Made by a program: the position numbers and the translations under genes. A DNA stretch of 12,394 nucleotides. Source: Candidatus Mcinerneyibacteriota bacterium. Its GTDB lineage: Bacteria; AUK180; JAQVHJ01. Below are positions 1 through 7,037 of the stretch, piece by piece. The stretch covers positions 1 to 12,394 of the forward strand of contig DAOVMD010000041.1 in NCBI GenBank assembly GCA_030630935.1. The letters run 5' to 3'. Under the pieces are notes generated by a model. That model saw nothing but the letters and a program-made list of their open reading frames with translations. It did not search any database and was not told the DNA's origin. Position 1 is the first letter of the stretch. Each line of letters starts with the position of its first letter.

Positions 1-4
1 AAAC

Positions 5-25
5 GGAATAATTTGGTTTTATTCC
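5..25 (-). terminator. Possible weak terminator hairpin after the gene at 71-1339
   Basis: Arms GGAATAA (5-11) and TTATTCC (19-25) form a perfect 7-bp inverted repeat around a 7-nt loop. It lies about 45 nt past the stop codon of the minus-strand gene at 71-1339. On the minus strand the arm is followed by CGTTT and then the window ends, so the U-tract cannot be judged. The stem is AT-rich, so this is only a candidate. Confidence 0.3.
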
Positions 26-70
26 TATATATGCGAATTTATTGATGTTTCGGTATATGTTCGCTCTCTC

Positions 71-1339
71 TTATGTCTGAATCACAAGTAAAATACAACC
101 TCCAACATCTCCTTGAAGTTCTTTTCTCCAAATAAGATTACCGTCTTCATCAACATACCTTAATATTATAGAAGTATAGTCCGGGAAAATATTACAATTA
201 TTATAATAATGAGATATTTCACAATCAAAACGATTTAAAAAATAAGTAAAATAGTTATTTGATTCTGCTTCATCTAAAATTAAATAACCATTTTCTCCAA
301 ATGGTACAATATCAATACCATCACTTTCCCATAATTTCTTATGAAATGTTTTTCTCCAAACCTCATTACCATCTTCATCTATTTTTAATAACAATAAATC
401 TAAAGTATTAATTTCTTTAAATAATACTTTTTCTTTTGAAGACTTGCGTCCGAGTATTAAATAACCTCCATCCCTTGAACTAATAATTCTAGTTCCTAAA
501 ATTCGTGAGTCTTCATCACTATAATTTTTCTCCCAAACTTTATGACCTAGATTATTGACCTTTATTATTTTAATTCTTTTTCTATAGTTTTTTGGGAAAT
601 AGGAGCATAGAATAAGAATAGAATTATCCTCACATTCCAATATTGAAGTTATCCAATCAACATTTTTTATATCATATCTCCATTTAAATTCTCCAGAGCT
701 ATTTATCATGCAAATATATTCAAAATATTCTTCTGGATACTTTGATGTAAAAACGTAATTATTATCTCTTGTTTTTATTATCTGATTATGTAGTCGTGAG
801 GAAGCTTTATAAACCTTTGCAAATTTTATTGCATTTTTATCGTACTGATTTTCATATTTACCATTCCAATTATAATTAAATGAATCTTTTTCCGGTTGTT
901 TCCCGATTAAAATAAAAACATTAATAGATAATACACTTATAGAAAATATCATTGATAAAAGTATAAATATCAAAGGTTTTTTTCCTTTGGATAACTTTTT
1001 ATTTATTATTAAAAATACACAGGAAATAATAAAAGAGATAATTGCAATATAATTAAAATTACTAAAATAAAATTTTGTAAACTCATCAATATTTTGAAAT
1101 AAAATCAATGTACTCCAAAAAGTCACGAACGATATTATCATTAATAATAATGCATTAGTTCTTAGATTCCTCTTTTTCTCTTCGTTGGAGATTTTAATTA
1201 TTCCTGTTCCCAATAAAATATAATAAATAATTGAAGTAAAAAAAACTATAATTATTAAAAATGGCCAGACAGGAAAATAAATAGATGTAATTGAAAACAT
1301 CAAGATTGATAAAATAAAGAATAACATTCCTTTTTTCAC
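71..1339 (-). CDS. Unrecognised membrane protein with C-terminal propeller-like repeats
   Basis: I do not recognise a named family. Residue numbers here count from an upstream TTG at 1357. The N-terminal ~155 residues hold about five hydrophobic segments (roughly 11-29, 31-50, 68-88, 102-118, 128-152). The rest is soluble and carries four copies of a strand-turn-strand motif of the type hydrophobic-x-K-I-D-E-D-G-N-x-x-W-R-K: near 214-226, 262-275, 320-334 and 397-410, with tryptophans at 226, 275, 334 and 410. This motif is common in beta-propeller repeat proteins of the PQQ/WD-like kind. The preferred start is GTG at 1339, because AGGAG (1346-1350) stands 6 nt before it, while the TTG at 1357 has no Shine-Dalgarno and lies at the predicted transcription start. 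The protein ends abruptly at GGCILLVIQT, a place where such repeats usually continue, so it may be 3'-truncated. Function unknown; possibly an envelope sensor or binding protein (inference). Confidence 0.75.
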   Translation of the reverse strand: MKKGMLFFILSILMFSITSIYFPVWPFLIIIVFFTSIIYYILLGTGIIKISNEEKKRNLRTNALLLMIISFVTFWSTLILFQNIDEFTKFYFSNFNYIAIISFIISCVFLIINKKLSKGKKPLIFILLSMIFSISVLSINVFILIGKQPEKDSFNYNWNGKYENQYDKNAIKFAKVYKASSRLHNQIIKTRDNNYVFTSKYPEEYFEYICMINSSGEFKWRYDIKNVDWITSILECEDNSILILCSYFPKNYRKRIKIIKVNNLGHKVWEKNYSDEDSRILGTRIISSRDGGYLILGRKSSKEKVLFKEINTLDLLLLKIDEDGNEVWRKTFHKKLWESDGIDIVPFGENGYLILDEAESNNYFTYFLNRFDCEISHYYNNCNIFPDYTSIILRYVDEDGNLIWRKELQGDVGGCILLVIQT

Positions 1340-1345
1340 TTCTTT

Positions 1346-1350
1346 CTCCT
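1346..1350 (-). promoter_or_regulatory. Ribosome binding site that decides a GTG start
   Basis: AGGAG on the minus strand ends 6 nt before GTG 1339-1337, an ideal spacing. The ATG at 1327 has a purine stretch directly abutting it, which is too close, and the TTG at 1357 has none. Confidence 0.6.
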
Positions 1351-1361
1351 GTTTCAATTAA

Positions 1362-1390
1362 ATTTTAACATAATTTATTAATTAAATCAA
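1362..1390 (-). promoter_or_regulatory. Predicted sigma70 promoter for the gene at 71-1339
   Basis: On the minus strand a -35 TTGATT (1385-1390) and a -10 TAAAAT (1362-1367) are separated by exactly 17 nt. The expected transcription start falls near 1355-1356, inside the candidate TTG start codon, which supports the downstream GTG at 1339 as the true start. The surroundings are very AT-rich, so chance matches are likelier than usual. Confidence 0.5.
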
Positions 1391-1483
1391 GTACTTTTCA
1401 GTATTAGGGAGGGACGGACCTTTCATTTTGTTGCAGTATTATGTTTACTTCAGATGGGAAAATTAAGTTCATTTGGTTAGGGC

Positions 1484-1553
1484 ATGTTTGGTTAACTCCG
1501 TTAACCAAACCGAGAGCAGAGAACTGAGAACAGAGAACAGTTGTTTTATAGAT
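1484..1553. repeat. Composite palindromic repeat, copy A (lacks second hairpin)
   Basis: The element opens with a perfect 11-bp inverted repeat: arms GTTTGGTTAAC (1486-1496) and GTTAACCAAAC (1500-1510) around TCC. A linker CGAGAGCAGAGAACTGAGAA follows, then CAGAGAACAG and TTGTTTTATAGAT. Linker and tail match copies B and D (11855-11936, 12227-12328), but the second hairpin found there is absent. GAACAG joins directly to the tail, as if a deletion had occurred between GAACAG direct repeats. The arms differ from those of copy D at five pairs, and all five are compensated. Confidence 0.8.
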
Positions 1554-1588
1554 TGTAGATAGAGGAAAGGAGTTTATCTTATTATTCC

Positions 1589-1610
1589 AGATCTAGACCT
1601 AGATCTAGAC
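1589..1610. repeat. Short tandem duplication AGATCTAGAC
   Basis: AGATCTAGAC occurs at 1589-1598 and again at 1601-1610, separated by CT, giving a 12-nt period. The unit contains the palindrome AGATCT and overlapping CTAG sites. No role is apparent. Confidence 0.7.
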
Positions 1611-1664
1611 AAAGTATTGTAAGCATTTAGTACAGTCTCGATCTGATATCTCGGTCTTGATACT

Positions 1665-1685
1665 ATTGTTTTCGAAGAAAACAAT
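1665..1685. repeat. Palindrome capped by a C-GAA-G triloop
   Basis: Arms ATTGTTTTC (1665-1673) and GAAAACAAT (1677-1685) pair perfectly around GAA. Read on the minus strand the loop is TTC, matching the C-TNC-G form of the palindromes at 1486-1510 and 12230-12254 but in the opposite orientation. On the minus strand the sequence after it, CCGAGATATCAGATCGAGAC, is loosely like the linker of copy A. ACTATTGTTTTC recurs at 1773-1784, across the 3' end of the lpxL-like gene. Confidence 0.65.
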
Positions 1686-1702
1686 GCCCCTACTGCATTG
1701 TT
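1674..1702 (-). terminator. Candidate operon terminator
   Basis: On the minus strand, about 70 nt past the lpxL-like stop codon, AACAATGC and GCATTGTT form a perfect 8-bp stem (1695-1702 with 1680-1687) around a 7-nt loop. TTCTTC follows, so the 3' arm plus tail reads TTGTTTTCTTC. This has the form of a weak intrinsic terminator. Its 3' arm shares AACAAT with the neighbouring hairpin at 1665-1685, so only one can form at a time. Confidence 0.4.
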
Positions 1703-1773
1703 AATACATAATGCTAATCAATCTTCAATTAATAATTATCAATCATAAATCATAAATGTGTAGCGCAGCGAAA

Positions 1774-2673
1774 CTATTGTTTTCTCCATCGTCGATGCAT
1801 CCATATCCACTGATCGGGATACTTGAATATATACTCACTCACGAGGTCGGAGTATTTTTGTGTATTGAATTTAATTGCTTCATCTTTATCATCCATCTCA
1901 ACGAATTTAAATGGCGGGAAAATATCAATTATAAGTTTTGTTTTATCATTCAGATCCCTGTGATTCAGGATTGGAATTACGGGGACTTTAAACTTTGAAG
2001 CCATTGCCGCGAGAGCATCGAATGTTGATGTTGGTTGTCCCATGAAATTCACAAATATGCTTGCATTTGGAACATATTGATCAATTACAAATCCGACTAA
2101 TTCATTTCTATCTAAAGCTCTTTTTATCCGGAAGATTGATCGTTTATAATATATCGGATTGACCCCGCCCTGCTTTCTAATCTTCATCCAATAATCATTC
2201 ACAAGATTTCCCTGTTTAAATATCTTTGTAATCAGGTTAACTTTAAATCCTGATAACCCGATTGCGGTCGCCATCAGATCCCAGTTGCCAATATGTGCAG
2301 TAAGGATCAAAGCTCTTTTCCCTGAACTCAGACCTTCTTCCAAATATTGTAAATTATTAATTTTAACTTTCTCTGAGATATTACTTTCATTCCACTTATT
2401 CAAGCGCAGGAACTCGGCGAGGTTCATTCCAAATTGCCGATATATTAAATTTGTCATGATTTTAATACGCCAGTCCGGGAAACTATCTCCATAAACTAAC
2501 TTAAAGTTATCATGAATTATCTTTTTCCTTTTACCCTGAGTGAAGGATAAGAATCTAATAAGTCCCCCGAGAAAATTAATTGCAATTCGTTCAGGGAGAA
2601 GATTAATAAAAAAAGATATAAACAGGATTAATCCCAGGTAAATATTATCAAGTATTTTCTCATTTAATTTCAT
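1774..2673 (-). CDS. LpxL/HtrB-family lysophospholipid acyltransferase
   Basis: This is a 299-residue member of the Lip_A_acyltrans (LpxL/HtrB/LpxM) family. These inner-membrane enzymes move an acyl chain from acyl-ACP onto a lipid, classically the secondary acylation of Kdo-lipid A. A hydrophobic anchor covers about residues 10-28. The catalytic HX4D motif is in TAHIGNWDL (H127, D132). Downstream are the family-typical DQYVPNASIFVNFMGQPTST (198-217) and the C-terminal PDQWIWMHRRWRK. Length is close to the ~300-residue norm. ATG overlaps the cinA stop by 4 nt (ATGA) and has no good Shine-Dalgarno, so coupling to cinA is likely. No other lipid A genes are in the window, so the acceptor could be another lipid (ornithine or aminolipid); the gene symbol is left open. 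Confidence 0.88.
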   Translation of the reverse strand: MKLNEKILDNIYLGLILFISFFINLLPERIAINFLGGLIRFLSFTQGKRKKIIHDNFKLVYGDSFPDWRIKIMTNLIYRQFGMNLAEFLRLNKWNESNISEKVKINNLQYLEEGLSSGKRALILTAHIGNWDLMATAIGLSGFKVNLITKIFKQGNLVNDYWMKIRKQGGVNPIYYKRSIFRIKRALDRNELVGFVIDQYVPNASIFVNFMGQPTSTFDALAAMASKFKVPVIPILNHRDLNDKTKLIIDIFPPFKFVEMDDKDEAIKFNTQKYSDLVSEYIFKYPDQWIWMHRRWRKQ

Positions 2674-3914
2674 AATAAATTCAATAAGTATAATCTTAAG
2701 ATATTCAGGGCATGCTGAGATGCCTGTACTTTAATCATTTTTCTAGTCCCATAAAACATAAACTTAAATGACTTCGTAATTTTTTTTGTGTCAATCGCCA
2801 TAAAAACTAACCCGACTGGTTTCTCTTTTGTCCCGCCTGTTGGACCTGCAACCCCTGTGATTGAAATACCGATATCAGCATTTAACAGTTTCCTGACACC
2901 CTTTGCCATTGCAAGTGCAGTTTGACTGCTGACCGCACCAAATTTTAATAAGTTAGCTTTCTTAATTTTCAATAATTTCTCTTTCACTTCACAAGCATAA
3001 CAGACCGTTGCCCCGAGAAAATATTTTGAAGACCCTGACACATTTGTTATTCTGTTCCCTAACATACCACCCGTACATGATTCAGCGAGTGAGATTGTTA
3101 GGTTTTTTTTCAGGAGTAAACCCCCGACTACAGATTCCAGGGTATCTTCATCATACCCGAAGATATTATGTTTAAATATCTTCTCCATCTCAAGTTGGAC
3201 CTTTGAAATTATTTTCTTAACTTCTTTAAGATTCTTTCCACGGGCAGTTAACCTGATTGAAATTTCGGATGGTTTTGCAAGAAGTGCAATTGTAGGATTG
3301 CGATAGCTTTCAAATTGTGCTTTAATCATTTTATTAACTTGTGATTCGGGCAGCCCAATTACTTTTAAAATTCTTGAGAAAATAATTTTCCTCGGTACCT
3401 TAGTTTTCAGAAATTTAAGTACCGATGAATTAAACATCTGAATCATCTCTTCGGGAACTCCCGGTAAGATAATAAATATTTTCTTCCCTTTGTTAACAAT
3501 GAATCCAGGGGCTGTACCGATTTTATTTTTAATTACCACAGCATTTTTCTTAAAGACGAGCGCTTGTTTAATATTTCCTTCGGGCATCTTCACATTAAAC
3601 CGTTTAAATTTATTTTTAATATCCAGAAGAATTTTCTGATTCAGAACCAGGTCATAACCGAGGAACTCTGCGAGTGTTTCTTTTGTAATATCATCAACTG
3701 TCGGTCCAAGCCCGCCTGAGATTATTATCAGATTTGCTCTTGTCGAAGCAATCTTCAATGCAGCTTTTAATCTCTTCATATTATCCCCGGCAACTGTTTT
3801 GTAATAAACATTCACACCTAACATTGCCAGTTTACTTGCGATAAATGAAGAGTTTGTATCATGAATTTGACCAAGTAATAACTCAGTCCCTACTGAGATA
3901 ATTTCCGCTCTCAT
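2670..3914 (-). CDS. cinA: CinA: NMN amidase / COG1058 two-domain protein
   Basis: At 414 residues this has the full two-domain CinA layout. The N-terminal MoCF-type (COG1058) domain covers about 1-170: IISVGTELLLGQIHDTNS at 5-22, GGLGPTVDD at 67-75, and PGVPEEM at 151-157. In studied homologues this domain acts as a pyrophosphatase on ADP-ribose or NMN-adenylate-type substrates. The C-terminal PncC domain (about 255-414) hydrolyses nicotinamide mononucleotide to nicotinate mononucleotide and shows AESCTGG at 277-283 and GVAGPTGGTKEKPVG at 354-368. The usual Y-S-N-E-x-K stretch reads YACEVK (306-311): tyrosine and lysine are kept but Asn becomes Cys. ATG overlaps the pgpA stop (ATGA), with GGAGAAG close upstream. 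In many bacteria recA follows cinA; here an acyltransferase does. Confidence 0.95.
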   Translation of the reverse strand: MRAEIISVGTELLLGQIHDTNSSFIASKLAMLGVNVYYKTVAGDNMKRLKAALKIASTRANLIIISGGLGPTVDDITKETLAEFLGYDLVLNQKILLDIKNKFKRFNVKMPEGNIKQALVFKKNAVVIKNKIGTAPGFIVNKGKKIFIILPGVPEEMIQMFNSSVLKFLKTKVPRKIIFSRILKVIGLPESQVNKMIKAQFESYRNPTIALLAKPSEISIRLTARGKNLKEVKKIISKVQLEMEKIFKHNIFGYDEDTLESVVGGLLLKKNLTISLAESCTGGMLGNRITNVSGSSKYFLGATVCYACEVKEKLLKIKKANLLKFGAVSSQTALAMAKGVRKLLNADIGISITGVAGPTGGTKEKPVGLVFMAIDTKKITKSFKFMFYGTRKMIKVQASQHALNILRLYLLNLL

Positions 3915-4402
3915 ATTACTTCTCCAAACGAAATTAAATAACCAAGCCTAATTAAAACATTCGTCATGACTCCCGCGATAATATCGTCGAGCATGATTCC
4001 TGTTCCGCCATCGAGTCTCTGAACTGAATTAATGAACCATGGCTTTGCCATATCAAGCGCCCTGAAAATCGCAAACGTTCCTAAAAATAATAACCCGATA
4101 TACTTAACTTTTTCAAGTCTCAAAAATGAAAATGCAATGAATATCCCGGCGACTTCATCAATCGTAACTTTACCCGGATCTTTTTTCTGAAAAATTTTTT
4201 CTGCTGCAGTTGAGATTGGAATCCCTATCACTGAGAATATTAGAGCTAAACCCGGGATTATAAAGAAATAACTTGATTTAAAAGAAACAAAAATAAAAAA
4301 TATTAAAATTGTATATACAAAAGTTGTAGTAGTACCCGGGAATACAGGCATATAACCCACAAAGCATGATGTCGATAGTAGTTTAACCATGAAATTCTTC
4401 AT
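3911..4402 (-). CDS. pgpA: Phosphatidylglycerophosphatase A
   Basis: This 163-residue inner-membrane phosphatase removes the phosphate from phosphatidylglycerophosphate to give phosphatidylglycerol. The PgpA hallmarks are present: GYMPVFPGTTTTF near 16-28 (the P-x-A-PGT-type N-terminal motif), DPGKVTIDEVAG at 75-86, FRALDMAKPW at 113-122, and DGGTGIMLDDIIAG at 131-144 with the conserved acidic pair. Three or four hydrophobic segments lie between these motifs. It starts one base after the pgsA stop (TAA-A-ATG) and has little Shine-Dalgarno, so it is probably translated by coupling with pgsA, the gene for the preceding enzyme in the same pathway. Confidence 0.93.
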   Translation of the reverse strand: MKNFMVKLLSTSCFVGYMPVFPGTTTTFVYTILIFFIFVSFKSSYFFIIPGLALIFSVIGIPISTAAEKIFQKKDPGKVTIDEVAGIFIAFSFLRLEKVKYIGLLFLGTFAIFRALDMAKPWFINSVQRLDGGTGIMLDDIIAGVMTNVLIRLGYLISFGEVI

Positions 4403-4403
4403 T

Positions 4404-4967
4404 TTACCAATCTTTTCTTATTACGTGAAAACTTTTAACTAAGTACGCCGTTCCTGAAACTAAAGTTGCAACAGTTGCGATATAAAATAGAATCATTGGG
4501 AACCATAACCAGACTCGCTGAAAGTTAACACTCTCCATTACATCCAGAGCATGAAACCCAATCATGAACCCGATTGCGATCTCCTGTAAAGTTGTTTTGG
4601 TTTTACCGAGAACATCAGACGGGATTGTAACACCTTCCGAAATTGCAATTATTCTCAAGCCTGTAACAATAAATTCTCTTCCAATAATAATCAAAGCAAT
4701 CCAGCCCGGCAGCCATTCAAGCTGAACAAAAGCAATGAGTGCAGCACATAAAATCAATTTATCCGCAAGCGGATCCATAAATAACCCGAACTTTGTAATC
4801 ATATTTTTTGACCTTGCCAGATACCCATCAATAATATCGGTTGCAACTGCAAAGAGAAATAGACCAAGAGCAAACCACAATGAGTATGGAGTAGATAACA
4901 ATATTAGAATAAGGAGGAAAGGAACTAAAAGAATACGAATTACAGTGAGTTTATTAGCGATGTTCAT
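4404..4967 (-). CDS. pgsA: CDP-diacylglycerol-glycerol-3-phosphate phosphatidyltransferase
   Basis: This 187-residue integral membrane enzyme of the CDP-alcohol phosphotransferase family joins CDP-diacylglycerol and glycerol-3-phosphate into phosphatidylglycerophosphate. The full catalytic signature D-x2-D-G-x2-A-R-x8-G-x3-D-x3-D is visible: D44, D47, G48, A51, R52, G61, D65, D69. The N-terminus NIANKLTVIRILLVPFLL is typical of PgsA, as is GREFIVTGLR (96-105). Length matches the family (~180-200). ATG overlaps the rimO stop by 4 nt (ATGA), with a G-rich stretch just upstream. Synthase (pgsA) and phosphatase (pgpA) are consecutive, which strongly supports both calls. Confidence 0.96.
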   Translation of the reverse strand: MNIANKLTVIRILLVPFLLILILLSTPYSLWFALGLFLFAVATDIIDGYLARSKNMITKFGLFMDPLADKLILCAALIAFVQLEWLPGWIALIIIGREFIVTGLRIIAISEGVTIPSDVLGKTKTTLQEIAIGFMIGFHALDVMESVNFQRVWLWFPMILFYIATVATLVSGTAYLVKSFHVIRKDW

Positions 4968-6322
4968 TTTCTAACCCCCACTTCTTTCACAGATATTGAA
5001 ACACCATCTGCATCAGTAACCAAAACCTTAACTAACTCACCGGGATCAAATATTTTATTTGAACTAAAATAAACTTTTAAATCTATATCAGGAGCGTCTG
5101 AACGGGTCCTGGTAATATATCTTTCATTGAACTTATCATCAACCATAACCTCAAGAGTCTTTCCTATTAAAAAAGAATTTTTTGAGTATAACTTTTCTTC
5201 ACAGATCTCCGCTAAGTAATTATATCTCTCTGCAATTATTGAGTCCGGAACTTTATTCTTCAGGTTAAATGCAATGGTACCTTGCTCATCGGAATATTTA
5301 AAAATTCCTACCCTATCAATTTCTGTACTCTTTACAAAATCAACAAGCTCCTGAAAATCCGCATCAGATTCCCCCGGAAACCCGATAATAAATGTCGTTC
5401 TAATTGTGCTGTCAGGTATTAACTCCTTGATTTTATTAAAAAGCCTGGTAATATCTTCAAGGTTTGAAGACCTACGCATTGATTTTAGAATTTTATTTGA
5501 AGCATGTTGTACAGGAATATCGAAATATGGCAGAATTGATTTCGATTTTTTTATTAATGTGATTAACTCATCATCAAATCTATCAGGATTTAAATATAAA
5601 AGCCGAATCCAGGGAATTGATAATTTCAATTTTTCAATCTCGCCAAGTAACTCAGCCAAACCAGCTGCAGGTTTTAAATCCTTCCCATAAAAAGTTGTAT
5701 CCTGCGAAATTAAAATCACTTCTTTTATCCCTAATTTCTCAAGGTTGATCAACTCATTCAAAATAGACTGTACCGGTCTGCTCCGGTATCGACCGCGAAT
5801 AGATGGAATTGTACAGAATGAACAACTATTTGAACAGCCCTCAGAGATTTTCAAGTATGCGATATGCGGATAATTAATAATTATCCTTGGCGTATTCTCA
5901 TCCATTAGATATAATCTTTCTGATTTAACAATACCGACATCATCTGTAAGTGCATCAATAATTTTTTCCGGAGAGTTGACATCTACAAAACAATCGACAT
6001 CGTTAAACTCATCTTTAATTTTATCGAATCCAAAACGTTCAACTAAACAACCAACTACAATAATCTTTTTTATTCTTGATTCCTTTTGATTTTTAATCCG
6101 GTTTAATTTTTTAATTACATCATTACTCTCATCAATTGCATCCTGGATGAATCCGCATGTGTTTACAATGCAATAATCTGCTGTCTCTGGTGTATCAACT
6201 AAATTAAATTTTTCTAATAATAACATGGCAAGCATAACTTCAGAATCAACCTGGTTCTTTGAACAGCCTAAAGTAATGAAATAAATATTTTCATTCGAAA
6301 CAATATCTTTCTTAATAGTCAA
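4964..6322 (-). CDS. rimO: Ribosomal protein uS12 methylthiotransferase RimO
   Basis: This 452-residue radical-SAM enzyme adds a methylthio group to a conserved aspartate of ribosomal protein uS12. The N-terminal UPF0004 domain has TLGCSKNQVDSE (C20) and NTCGF (C56), plus C92, the ligands of the auxiliary 4Fe-4S cluster. LGCSKN distinguishes RimO from MiaB. The radical-SAM motif is EGCSNSCSFC (C163, C167, C170), followed by IPSIRGRYRSRP. A C-terminal TRAM domain covers about 385-450. The start is TTG at 6322: the preceding in-frame codon is TAA, and no ATG, GTG or TTG follows before C20, so TTG is forced. AAGGGG lies about 10 nt upstream, inside the end of the LolA-like gene, with which this gene overlaps by 11 nt. 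Confidence 0.96.
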   Translation of the reverse strand: MTIKKDIVSNENIYFITLGCSKNQVDSEVMLAMLLLEKFNLVDTPETADYCIVNTCGFIQDAIDESNDVIKKLNRIKNQKESRIKKIIVVGCLVERFGFDKIKDEFNDVDCFVDVNSPEKIIDALTDDVGIVKSERLYLMDENTPRIIINYPHIAYLKISEGCSNSCSFCTIPSIRGRYRSRPVQSILNELINLEKLGIKEVILISQDTTFYGKDLKPAAGLAELLGEIEKLKLSIPWIRLLYLNPDRFDDELITLIKKSKSILPYFDIPVQHASNKILKSMRRSSNLEDITRLFNKIKELIPDSTIRTTFIIGFPGESDADFQELVDFVKSTEIDRVGIFKYSDEQGTIAFNLKNKVPDSIIAERYNYLAEICEEKLYSKNSFLIGKTLEVMVDDKFNERYITRTRSDAPDIDLKVYFSSNKIFDPGELVKVLVTDADGVSISVKEVGVRK

Positions 6323-7037
6323 TTATTTCAACCCCTTCAGGAATTTGGAGTTTGAAATATGATTTTTTAAATTCTTTATTTATCGTAACCTCTAAAAGGT
6401 TCAGCTTTAATACCCTGCCGTCCCTGGACCAAAGATAAACCATATTGGGCAGCAGATCAGATTTGTTAATGATGTAAATGATCTTATCAAAATTAATCTT
6501 CGTTTCAATATCCTTCTTAATCTTCAATTCAAGTAAGTAATTAAATTCGTTTTGAGCAACCGTAACATTAAACTTCTCATCAAAATCACCAACCGGTAGA
6601 ATCTCGAATAATGTATTAATATCCTCGGCAGATTCAATCTTCCGCTTATAACAAATTCCATCCTTAACCAAATAAGTTAGAAGAGTTTCTCCGTCACAAA
6701 CAATTATCTGTTTATCGGAGTCAAAGGTTTCAAGTTTAAAAAGTTTCTCTTTTTTAAATGTAAAACTTCCAGTCAGGAAATGAGTTTGGTCAATGAAACT
6801 AAGAAGTATCTCCTCCTCAAATTTACCGGTGATTGACTTCATTGATTTATAGAAATCCTTTATCATCTTAATTATTTCAACTTGCTCCTTTTCTGAAGCA
6901 TCTTTCATATCTTCAACTCTAGTCCTGAAAATACCATCCAGTTTTGGTTTTGGAGATGGTTTTGGTGTATCGCCATTATCTGCGAAAACATTTAGAATTA
7001 AAAAACAGAATAATATTAGAATAATATTTTTTTTCAT
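6312..7037 (-). CDS. LolA-like outer-membrane lipoprotein carrier
   Basis: This 241-residue protein has a signal peptide (KKNIILILFCFLILNVFAD, cleavage near 19-20), a proline/lysine-rich spacer (about 20-35), and a LolA-type domain from about residue 52 on. LolA proteins carry lipoproteins across the periplasm to the outer membrane. Family features seen are an early K/S-I-T-GKFEEE strand (68-76), TGSFTFKKEKLFKLET (89-104), the turn IIVCDGETLLTYL (111-123), and the C-terminal FKLQIPEGVEIID, the usual P-x-GV-x-V/I-I ending. It is longer than E. coli LolA because of the N-terminal extension. Its ATG overlaps the ftsK stop (ATGA), with GAGGT 5 nt upstream. The ftsK-lolA pairing also occurs in E. 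coli and other Gram-negatives, which supports the call. Sequence similarity is weak, so exact lipoprotein specificity is inferred. Confidence 0.82.
   Translation of the reverse strand: MKKNIILILFCFLILNVFADNGDTPKPSPKPKLDGIFRTRVEDMKDASEKEQVEIIKMIKDFYKSMKSITGKFEEEILLSFIDQTHFLTGSFTFKKEKLFKLETFDSDKQIIVCDGETLLTYLVKDGICYKRKIESAEDINTLFEILPVGDFDEKFNVTVAQNEFNYLLELKIKKDIETKINFDKIIYIINKSDLLPNMVYLWSRDGRVLKLNLLEVTINKEFKKSYFKLQIPEGVEIIDY

Larger units (their letters stand above)
1358..1773. other. Non-coding gap between the operon and the gene at 71-1339
   Basis: No credible gene is seen here. The stretch holds, from left to right: the promoter of the left-hand gene, composite palindromic repeat copy A (1484-1553), a short tandem duplication (1589-1610), and two mutually exclusive hairpins sharing the arm AACAAT (1665-1685 and 1680-1702). 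AT-rich sequence with no further structure follows up to the lpxL-like stop codon. Confidence 0.8.

Noticed and set aside
1486-1510. Integron attC site
   Set aside because: GTTAACC/GTTAACT resemble core sites superficially, but the GTTRRRY and RYYYAAC boxes with the required spacing and extrahelical bases are absent, and no integrase is in the window.
1756-1998. Plus-strand open frame opposite the lpxL-like gene
   Set aside because: It lies antisense within a confidently identified gene and has no SD or domain.
4735-4974. Plus-strand open frame opposite pgsA
   Set aside because: Antisense shadow of the conserved CDP-alcohol phosphotransferase coding sequence.
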